IMG/VR virus record: IMGVR_UViG_3300003885_000041
Location: 1 to 27,915 of that record
Length of the DNA: 27,915 nt
Direction: 5' to 3' (one strand)
From: a virus
Shown here piece by piece: positions 22,310-27,915 of the stretch. The position numbers and the translations under genes are program-made. The notes beneath the pieces are model-generated. The model ran no database searches. It had not been told where the DNA came from and saw only the letters and a program-made list of their open reading frames with translations. Position 1 is the stretch's first letter, and each line of letters starts with the position of its first letter.

Positions 22310-23590
22310 TTATATACCCGAGATTTCGTCTAGTGGCTCCCACTCGTCTTGCTCTTCGTACTGCTCATAGACAGTATTGCCGAGCTGGTCGATGTACGCT
22401 AATGCGTCGGGGAGGTCGTCGTGTGCTAGGGGTGATGGGAAGTCAAGAAGCTGTTCTACTAAGTGTTTGTTCCAGTCACCCTTAAGGAACTTGATACGAC
22501 CGTTCTCGAACCTGCCCTGAAGTGCCCATATGATCCTGTCAGTCTTTTTCTGCCCCCCGTGCTTGAGGGGCACGAGGTTCGGGTAGATGCTCAGGCGTCG
22601 CATCTGGTCTTCTAGGTACGGTTTGATTGTGTCTAAGTTCTCTACGCCTAGGGATGCTGGTCGGTACCTCTGACAAGCTTTGATAATGCGTATCGAGGTT
22701 TCCCGTGTGTCCCAGCGCCCGTGGATCATGTCCTTAACCCACCACCCGTCGGGCCGTAGCTCAACAACTGCTATTGCTGTTTCGTCTAACTTCTGTAGCT
22801 TGGAGCCAGTAAGCTTCTTTGTGTCCTTGAACCCATTCGGGTCAACGGCGATGTACGTCGTTCCCAGGGGTTTCGGTGGTAGCGTCTCGTGTATCTGAAA
22901 CCACTCACGCTTGAATTTTGTACCCCCTCCCGCTGTGAAGCTAGCCTCGTACTCTTGTGAGAATGCCGCGTCTGTCATTCGGCGTCTCGCATTCTCTATT
23001 TCCGAACGATGGATCATCGGGTTGTCTATTGAGCAGAAGTGGAAGCCTTCCCAGTCATCCCAGTCGTCACTCTGTGCTGACACCCAGACGTCGTAGAAGT
23101 GGTTCTTACCCCGTGGCGTTCCGATGAACAGTGCCCCACCCAGGCAGTCAGACAGTGCCGGGCTGAGTATCAGGTCGAATACATGGGGCTTCATGTCCGC
23201 GTACTCGTCAAGTACCAAGTATGACAGCGAGATGCCACGTAGTGTCTCCTCCCGGTCTGAGCCCTTAAGCACGATCATACGCCCATTGGGCATAGTGATT
23301 GTCAGCTCTTTCTCTTTGGGCTTTCCCCCCAGGGGTAGTGCCAGCTCTTTGAGCTGTGCCCACATGATGTCTTTTGCCTGAGAGTAGGTTGGAGCGACGT
23401 ACCACACAGCGTTCGCCGCGGTCAGCGACCGCCCGTAACTGGTCTCTGCCCGCAGGGCCTCTAGGATAAGGATCACGGCAGCGAGGTACGTCTTACCGCC
23501 ACGACGCCCCGCAGCACAAACCTTGAATCGCGCCTCACTGAAGAAGACGTCTTGTTGCTTCTTATGGAGTTTGAAATCAAAGTCTGGCAT
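22310..23590 (-). CDS. Terminase large subunit
   Basis: The packaging motor ATPase and nuclease, 426 residues. Walker A is GRRGGKT (28-34), Walker B is LVLDEYADM with D128-E129, and the coupling motif is GTPRG. The C-terminal nuclease shows AVDPNG, VENLD and the HDDLPDALAY acidic cluster, so the RNase-H-like nuclease is complete. The start is supported by AAGG about ten bases upstream. It precedes the portal gene as expected. In this phage it is preceded by fibre-type genes rather than directly by a small terminase gene; the DUF5681-like protein several genes upstream is the candidate partner. Confidence 0.96.
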   Translation of the reverse strand: MPDFDFKLHKKQQDVFFSEARFKVCAAGRRGGKTYLAAVILILEALRAETSYGRSLTAANAVWYVAPTYSQAKDIMWAQLKELALPLGGKPKEKELTITMPNGRMIVLKGSDREETLRGISLSYLVLDEYADMKPHVFDLILSPALSDCLGGALFIGTPRGKNHFYDVWVSAQSDDWDDWEGFHFCSIDNPMIHRSEIENARRRMTDAAFSQEYEASFTAGGGTKFKREWFQIHETLPPKPLGTTYIAVDPNGFKDTKKLTGSKLQKLDETAIAVVELRPDGWWVKDMIHGRWDTRETSIRIIKACQRYRPASLGVENLDTIKPYLEDQMRRLSIYPNLVPLKHGGQKKTDRIIWALQGRFENGRIKFLKGDWNKHLVEQLLDFPSPLAHDDLPDALAYIDQLGNTVYEQYEEQDEWEPLDEISGI

Positions 23591-23663
23591 ACATTTTACA
23601 CCTTCGTAGGTTCCCCGTGGTTGTTAACATTTGCGCCCTGAGCCAGCACTTCTCAATGTAGTA

Positions 23664-25006
23664 TTACGGGACTCCAAAAAACTCCTGTAACGACATTGTG
23701 TCAAAATACCCGGCCGCTTCTCGCGACAATATCCAGTCAATAAATTCCTGAAATGAATCCCTGTTGATGCTGGGACTTCCGCCGCCGGAGGCTAAAATCC
23801 GATGCATCAGGATGAAGATAGATGCACCTTGGCGGGCCGCCTCAAGGATCAATGCTTTATCATTCGCACCGTTCCCGGCTCCTGCCTGATAGGAATTTTC
23901 CGTCACTGAAGTGACTAAGGGAAAGTTTATAGAATCGAACGCCTTAATTGCGGGGTTGTCCGGGTGACCAATGTACTGCGGGAAGTTTGTCGCGCTCTTC
24001 GCAGCAATGCGACCCAGCTTGTACCCGGCAGCCTGTAGTCCATCATTCAACGCGGAGTTCGTTGCATTGAACGGGAACGCCATATAGCTTGACATTGTCG
24101 GCATGCCGTTCGCGTTTAGATAGTCACGTCCCACATCGACATTTTGCACAGCTACCGGCACACTTGTCAGCGTTAAATTCGTATGGTCCTTTCCGTGCGG
24201 CCCAATAGTCCAGCCACTCCCGAACATCTGCTGTGCTTGCGGCAGCGTGAGCGAAGTCCCGGCAATCATGGTATCCGAGTTGATGAAACTGGTGCCTTGC
24301 ATGCCGTTCTGGGTATACATGTAATCGTAGGCTTCGGTAAAATCACTAAATCACTGTCCGAGCCATCATCGAACATCAACACCAATTTACTTTTTGTCGT
24401 CTGATCTAAATAAATAGAGTCGATGTACACCTCAACATCAAAAGCCCCAAAATTATCGATCTCAATCATCCACCACTGAATCTGAGCCAAAGTCGAACTG
24501 TCGGCAGGAACAACAATTGGGCTGTCCACCCTAAAACGGACGCACTTCCACTTACCGCCAAAGGTTGGAGAATCCGGCCAAGCCGCATTCGTGTTGGCCC
24601 ATTTGAATTTATTGGTAGTCGTAGCAAAGGAGTCTGTTTGACCAAAAAAGTTAACCCGTAGATCGGACCCGGCATCATTCGTAAAATTACCAGACTCGTC
24701 ATATATCCAAACAGAGATAAAGTTCACACTCGACAGATCGAGCGGCTCATTAAACCGAGCTTGTCCTAAGTTGTCGGTAGCGTCTACTAATTTCATATGC
24801 CAGGATTGTGTACCGCTGACGAACTGCGCGCTTGATGCCTCGTTAATCGTCATGGTCCCTTCCGTAGTTGTCGGAAGTTTCGACGTGAAGTCTGTTAGTA
24901 AGACGCCTGGACCCACCGGAGGAACCGGACTGAACACCGTACTCACCGCGGCAGGCAGGTTGTCTACTGCCAGTGGTATTCCAGAGTTTGTTCTAATTAT
25001 TGACAT
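23664..25006 (-). pseudogene. Tail polysaccharide deacetylase, frameshifted by an 8-bp duplication
   Basis: Intended product: a virion enzyme that binds and deacetylates surface sugars. Residues 1-205 form a beta-sandwich, carbohydrate-binding-like domain (WHMKLVDATDNLGQARFNEP, VNFISVWIYDESG, VEVYIDSIYLDQTT). The NodB domain then starts with VLMFDDG (D213-D214). At 24340-24355 the octamer AAATCACT occurs twice in tandem; this shifts the frame right after FDDGSDSD, and translation would stop 27 residues later (product of 246 residues). In the other frame the rest of the domain continues to 23664: GMQGTSFINSDTMIAGTSLT, WTIGPHGKDHTN (the HxxxH metal site), AFPFN and ILMHR. Deleting one octamer gives FDDGSDSDFTEAYDYMYTQN and a 444-residue protein. 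The start is coupled to the fibre gene (TGATG). Confidence 0.85.
24340..24355. repeat. Perfect 8-bp tandem duplication (AAATCACT x2)
   Basis: Two exact, adjacent copies of AAATCACT (24340-24347 and 24348-24355) sit within the deacetylase coding sequence, directly after the FDDG metal motif. Eight bases are not a multiple of three, so the duplication shifts the frame. Loss of one copy by slipped-strand pairing would restore the gene. Confidence 0.95.
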
Positions 25007-26160
25007 CAGGACTCCACGATACTTACGTTGTCATAGGTTGAGAAATCCCCGTCTGTCGGGCTGATTACTGTCACGAAGAAATAGGTAGTAGCGTTTGTAG
25101 CCACCACAGAAACACTCAGAGGTCCGGGGTCACTTCGGTTTGCCGTTGCCGTTGGGGAGTTCCCACTGTAAAAGTTTCCTATTGCTATAAGGGCTAAGGG
25201 GCTAGCCGCTAGAACATCTGCTGTAAGGGTGTAGGTAGAGCCGATACTGGTAACGACTGGGTAAATCGCCCGTGCATCACCAATTGTGCCTACTACATTG
25301 GTAATGTCTAACGCCTGTAGTGACGCATTCCAGGTGGGAGATCCTCTGGTTGCCTCTGCAAAGGTCCAAGTACCGATACCCGCATCAAAGGTTCGACTAT
25401 CCCCTATCGGGATCAAGTTCATGTCGTTCACACACGTAATCGTTACCCCGGCAATGGTTAGTGAAACCGAGTCGCCAGGATCAACAAGCCCGGTGAAGGT
25501 GTAATCAATTATCTTACTGCCGCTACCTGTGTCGCTTATAATCGGCAGGTCCGCGTCGTCCGTACAATTATATAGCTTCTCGCCTAATGCAGCCACCGGG
25601 AAATAAATCCCGTCCGAGTCCACGGCAACATCATAAATAACTCGCAAGGTGTTGAGCTCGATGATGCTGGCAGAAACGACGGTAGGCGCATTGTATAGAT
25701 TCTCAACCGGGGTTATCGGTATAATGTTTGCTATGGCGTCACTTGCGTCAATGTTTGCAAAAACGCAGTCCGGGCGCACTCGCATACTGGTCGCGTTACC
25801 GCTGCGCAACTCAACAGTTAGCACATCCCCCTCCTCCCAAACATCCGTACCAGTGCCACGTGCAGCTGCAATAGTCCCTGCATCAAAAATAATCGTCCAG
25901 CGTTGGCTGATCGGGTTGTTGATGCTAGGGATAGGGATGGCATTAGTTTTAGATATTGCGACGCCATTTAGCTCATATCGGAACTTACTGGAAAGCTCGT
26001 TGTCGTTTGGAAATACCCAGTACAGGCAATTTGACAAGTCGAACGAAATGGAATTAGGGGATGCGACGCCGTTAAAGTCTTCAGTGGCCGCGTTGAGTAT
26101 GCGAACCCCCCGTGGTCCAGTTCTGTAGGCAGTTGCCCCGATTATGGCGAGGGAGCCCAT
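25006..26160 (-). CDS. Fibre-like virion protein with carbohydrate-binding-type C-terminus
   Basis: A 384-residue beta-rich protein. The N-terminal 130 residues (MGSLAIIGATAYRTGPRGVR, ISFDLSNCLYWVFPND) may attach it to the virion. The middle (APTVVSASIIELNTLRVIYD, DYTFTGLVDPGDSVSLTIAG) resembles Ig-like beta-sandwiches of phage appendages. The last 120 residues (FDAGIGTWTFAEATRG, NASLQALDITNVVG, GSTYTLTADVLAASPLALIA) look like a carbohydrate-binding jelly-roll. It ends with a TGATG overlap with the deacetylase gene, so the two are co-translated and probably form one adsorption module. GC and GTAC content are lower than in the housekeeping genes. It is the best receptor-binding candidate. Confidence 0.78.
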   Translation of the reverse strand: MGSLAIIGATAYRTGPRGVRILNAATEDFNGVASPNSISFDLSNCLYWVFPNDNELSSKFRYELNGVAISKTNAIPIPSINNPISQRWTIIFDAGTIAAARGTGTDVWEEGDVLTVELRSGNATSMRVRPDCVFANIDASDAIANIIPITPVENLYNAPTVVSASIIELNTLRVIYDVAVDSDGIYFPVAALGEKLYNCTDDADLPIISDTGSGSKIIDYTFTGLVDPGDSVSLTIAGVTITCVNDMNLIPIGDSRTFDAGIGTWTFAEATRGSPTWNASLQALDITNVVGTIGDARAIYPVVTSIGSTYTLTADVLAASPLALIAIGNFYSGNSPTATANRSDPGPLSVSVVATNATTYFFVTVISPTDGDFSTYDNVSIVES

Positions 26161-26161
26161 C

Positions 26162-26416
26162 TTACCAGTTCATCCAGACTATATTTGTAGCCGTGGTATT
26201 GGTAGGTAGTACTCGTTTGCCTGACACAGGAAGTATAGATCCCCCAGGTACTCCCACGTACACAGTTATGGCCCGCCCCGCTATGTGCTCAATCTCTACA
26301 TCCCCAGTAGTACCAATATACAAGGCATTAAAGGTCAGGGGAGTTGTTGAGCTAGGGGTCACAGCTCCTGATTCTGTGGCGGACGCAAAAGAGTCGCCAT
26401 TCTTTGTGTTTGACAT
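26162..26416 (-). CDS. Spike-base-like small virion protein
   Basis: An 84-residue beta-rich protein with the pattern AVTPSSTTPLTFNALYIGTT, GDVEIEH, ITVYVGVPGGSILPVSGKRV and TNTTATNIVW. This matches the small spike-base family known from phages and the Rhodobacter gene-transfer agent (P-s--L--LYvGt-GdV, v-aG-ilPv-v-rV---gTtA--iv). It probably forms a base or collar on which the neighbouring fibre-like protein sits; its gene lies one base upstream of the fibre gene. A GGAAGG ribosome site precedes the ATG. The family match is good in pattern but made by eye. Confidence 0.75.
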   Translation of the reverse strand: MSNTKNGDSFASATESGAVTPSSTTPLTFNALYIGTTGDVEIEHIAGRAITVYVGVPGGSILPVSGKRVLPTNTTATNIVWMNW

Positions 26417-26467
26417 ACTAACCTTCCTTCCTGTTTGTGTTTGTGAGGGGCGGAACCTGCCACTACA

Positions 26468-26647
26468 TTACTTTCGATGCACGTGGTTTTCCTCGGCGTG
26501 CTTGACCTCCATCTCTGCACGGGTCATGCCCGACACGGCTGCGTCTATCTGGGCCTGCCGTCCGCGTAGTGCGCGGGAAGCAATACCTAGTAGGCCACCA
26601 CCCTCTTTGTCCTTGTGGCTAGTGTCGTCAGCTTTATGCTTGCTCAT
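26468..26647 (-). CDS. Small charged hypothetical protein
   Basis: A 59-residue protein, rich in Lys, His, Glu and Ala (MSKHKADDTSHKDKEGGG, GRQAQIDAAVSGMTRAEMEV, HAEENHVHRK). The start at 26647 is preferred over an in-frame ATG at 26659 because GGAG lies about seven bases before it. It overlaps the end of the DUF5681-like gene by 14 bases. No family is recognised. The charge pattern suggests a small helical, perhaps DNA- or terminase-associated protein. Confidence 0.6.
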   Translation of the reverse strand: MSKHKADDTSHKDKEGGGLLGIASRALRGRQAQIDAAVSGMTRAEMEVKHAEENHVHRK

Positions 26648-27002
26648 GGGACTCTCCATTGATCGTAATGCCCGAGTGGTCTTCCTCGTGCGGACTAGTT
26701 AAGTTCTGTATGGTGATCTTCACAATGTTGTTGCCGGTGCTGTCACCTTCAGTAGCTTTGTGTACTGGCACTGCCCTGTCCAATATCATCTTGGCTGCTG
26801 ACATATCGCCCCTAATGGCGGCCTCTATCACAACTCGCAAGACCTTGGGGACGTGCGCACTGAGCAGCCGGTCAGCCCTCGACTGCATGGCCTCACGGAG
26901 CACAGTTGATTTGTTCTTGCTGCCCTTGGGGCGGCCTAGCTTATTGCCTGACTGGCCCGGTGGGAACTGCCCTTTGTTTGGCATAAGTTCTTTGTCTGTC
27001 AT
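26634..27002 (-). CDS. DUF5681-like protein, possible small terminase subunit
   Basis: A 122-residue protein with the DUF5681 signature: GQFPPGQSGNKLGRPKGSKN near the N-terminus, an Arg/Pro/Lys-rich, AT-hook-like DNA-contact segment, then helices VPKVLRVVIEAAIRGDMSAA and KMILDRAVP. Such proteins often lie upstream of large terminase genes and have been suggested to be small terminase subunits, though this is not proven. Here it lies four genes upstream of the large terminase, near the start of the virion operon. The C-terminal third is acidic and flexible. An AGGTG site lies seven bases before the ATG. No other small-terminase candidate is visible in the window. Confidence 0.7.
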   Translation of the reverse strand: MTDKELMPNKGQFPPGQSGNKLGRPKGSKNKSTVLREAMQSRADRLLSAHVPKVLRVVIEAAIRGDMSAAKMILDRAVPVHKATEGDSTGNNIVKITIQNLTSPHEEDHSGITINGESHEQA

Positions 27003-27005
27003 AGT

Positions 27006-27536
27006 TTAGCACCTGAATACTTTCCGGCCGTACACCATGAACTCTAGGCTGACCATGTTAGAGAAGTCGTCATTAAGCGTCACCCTTATTGCCTCTGTGT
27101 GGATACCACATAAGTGTACGGGAGTGCTGAAGTACTTTGTAAAGTCCCAGGTCGCTACTAGGGCGCTGGCCCCATTGCCCTTCGCTTCCACTACCCCGTA
27201 CGTGTTCGCTAAGTGAATGATTCCGCCATTAGTCCGGAGGGGCTGTCCTAAGACCGTGGTTAGGCTGGCTTGTGGCTGGCCAGGCGCACCTATCTCAATC
27301 TCGATGCCCTGTACCAGGGCAGGTTGGCCCCCGAACTCCTCGGCATCAAAGTTCCCAGTGTCCACCATGTAGAGGCGGAATTCTGTTATCTCCCAGTCCT
27401 CTGCTTTGGGTGGGCCAGCGAACGGTATAGCTGTCCCATTACCACCACTGCTAAAGTCATCAGCGAACTCAAAGAGGCCAGTGCCATCACCAGCCTCTGT
27501 AAGGTGCCGTATAACAAGGCTCCTGTTGTTAGCCAT
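27006..27536 (-). CDS. Hypothetical beta-rich protein (virion operon)
   Basis: A 176-residue protein of unknown family. It is rich in beta-type segments (WEITEFRLYMVDTGNF, IIHLANTYGVVEAKG, HTEAIRVTLNDDFSNMVSLE), with Gly-rich loops, suggesting a jelly-roll or beta-sandwich. It could be a head or tail decoration protein, as similar small beta-proteins are common in such operons. GGAGG lies nine bases before the ATG, and the start lies within the end of the metallopeptidase gene (8-base overlap), so expression is coupled. Confidence 0.7.
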   Translation of the reverse strand: MANNRSLVIRHLTEAGDGTGLFEFADDFSSGGNGTAIPFAGPPKAEDWEITEFRLYMVDTGNFDAEEFGGQPALVQGIEIEIGAPGQPQASLTTVLGQPLRTNGGIIHLANTYGVVEAKGNGASALVATWDFTKYFSTPVHLCGIHTEAIRVTLNDDFSNMVSLEFMVYGRKVFRC

Positions 27537-27849
27537 GCAACAGTTCCTCCAGATACGGCAGGACGTTCGGGTTCTGTGCGAAGATGGAGGTCATCGCGTA
27601 CCCCAGGGCTGTCACTGTGTACTCTTCCCCGCGCTTGGCGCTGATATGCCACTCTCGGTAGGCCACATGTAGCAGCTCGTGCAGAAAGGTATTTGCCAGG
27701 TCGCTCTTTGGGCGGTCCATGACCATATCAATTTCCAGGTCATCAAATCTTACCTGCCCATCACATTCGGCGTACACACGCCAGAGATGGTCACGTTTGA
27801 TGGTCCTGTATTTGGTAGCACCGCAGTAGATTGTTTCCGGTATATTCAT
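27529..27849 (-). CDS. Small HExxH zinc metallopeptidase-like protein
   Basis: A 106-residue protein carrying H57-E-L-L-H61, the zincin active-site motif, followed after a short loop by G74-E75-E76 that could give the third zinc ligand, and a helix (YTVTALGYAMTSIFAQN). The N-terminal half is beta-rich (YRTIKRDHLWRVYAECDGQV). The size and motif spacing resemble phage-encoded SprT/ImmA-like metallopeptidase folds. Being the first complete gene of the leftward operon, it might process a structural or host protein, or be a DNA-repair-type protease. The ATG has an AGAGG ribosome site and overlaps the end of an upstream frame (ATGA). Fold likely; substrate unknown. Confidence 0.72.
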   Translation of the reverse strand: MNIPETIYCGATKYRTIKRDHLWRVYAECDGQVRFDDLEIDMVMDRPKSDLANTFLHELLHVAYREWHISAKRGEEYTVTALGYAMTSIFAQNPNVLPYLEELLHG

Positions 27850-27915
27850 TGTTCCCTCTCTCGGTGCATTAAAAAGTACCCCAGACCGCGCTGGTGCGCT
27901 CTGTCTTTCTGCGTT
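27846..27915 (-). CDS. C-terminal end of an upstream gene (partial)
   Basis: From the right edge a minus-strand frame is open to a TGA that overlaps the metallopeptidase ATG (ATGA), the usual junction in this genome. About 22 residues are visible (KDRAHQRGLGYFLMHREREQ near the end), charged and without a known motif. It is probably the end of the previous gene in the operon, but the piece is too short to be sure. Confidence 0.42.
   Translation of the reverse strand, partial: TQKDRAHQRGLGYFLMHREREQ

Noticed and set aside
23664-24320. A separate 218-residue gene beginning MYTQNG
   Set aside because: It lacks its own ribosome site and begins in mid-domain; it is the continuation of the NodB domain whose FDDG motif lies in the preceding frame, separated only by the 8-bp duplication.
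24266-24355. Programmed ribosomal frameshift as explanation for the split deacetylase
   Set aside because: No slippery heptamer or downstream structure is apparent, and a perfect 8-bp duplication that exactly accounts for the shift is a simpler cause.
1-27915. CRISPR arrays, tRNA genes, insertion sequences and attachment sites
   Set aside because: No regular direct-repeat array, cloverleaf sequence, transposase, integrase or terminal inverted repeats was seen; gaps between genes are all shorter than 300 bases.

Overview
The window is a 27.9 kb piece of a tailed-phage genome, almost certainly a podovirus (short-tailed, T7-like virion). The virion gene set is diagnostic: large terminase, P22/T7-type portal, scaffold, HK97-fold major capsid protein, tail tubular proteins A and B, and three large internal/ejection-type proteins, the last ending in a T4-type lysozyme domain. 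The replication set is also podoviral: family A DNA polymerase, OB-fold ssDNA-binding candidate, T7 gp6-like 5'-3' exonuclease and T7 endonuclease I. No phage RNA polymerase, integrase, repressor or tRNA is visible. The host cannot be named from this window.

Layout. The left quarter (1-7866) is a rightward, tightly overlapping operon: DNA polymerase (its 5' end lies outside the window), ssDNA-binding candidate, exonuclease, endonuclease I, a hypothetical, a zinc-finger/HNH-like protein, a metallophosphoesterase, several small genes including a DUF3310-like protein, a holin-like membrane protein and a small DnaJ-type zinc protein. Two hairpins at 7867-7923 lie where it meets the leftward operon. 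Everything from 7930 to the right edge is transcribed leftward and encodes the virion. In transcription order (right to left): HExxH metallopeptidase candidate, hypothetical, DUF5681-like protein (possible small terminase), a small hypothetical, spike-base-like protein, fibre-like protein, polysaccharide-deacetylase tail protein, large terminase, portal, small hypothetical, FmdB-like zinc ribbon, scaffold, major capsid protein, a strong terminator, coiled-coil/TM protein, fibre-like protein, tail tubular A, tail tubular B, two virion beta-proteins, and three internal virion proteins.

How the parts fit. The rightward operon copies and recombines the genome, and its last genes probably start lysis. 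The leftward operon builds and packages the capsid, attaches the tail and its sugar-targeting appendages, and supplies the ejection proteins. The convergent early/late plan without a visible RNA polymerase recalls LUZ24-like and SIO1/VpV262-like podoviruses; this is architectural inference only.

Most notable points. (1) The tail deacetylase is split by a perfect 8-bp tandem duplication; deleting one copy restores a single 444-residue protein with all expected motifs. (2) That gene and the fibre gene next to it differ in composition from the rest. (3) The polymerase proofreading domain lacks the Tyr and Asp of motif Exo III. (4) The lysozyme domain on the ejection protein has Ala where T4 lysozyme has catalytic Thr26. 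(5) A TTCG-loop terminator directly follows the capsid gene, as T-phi does in T7.
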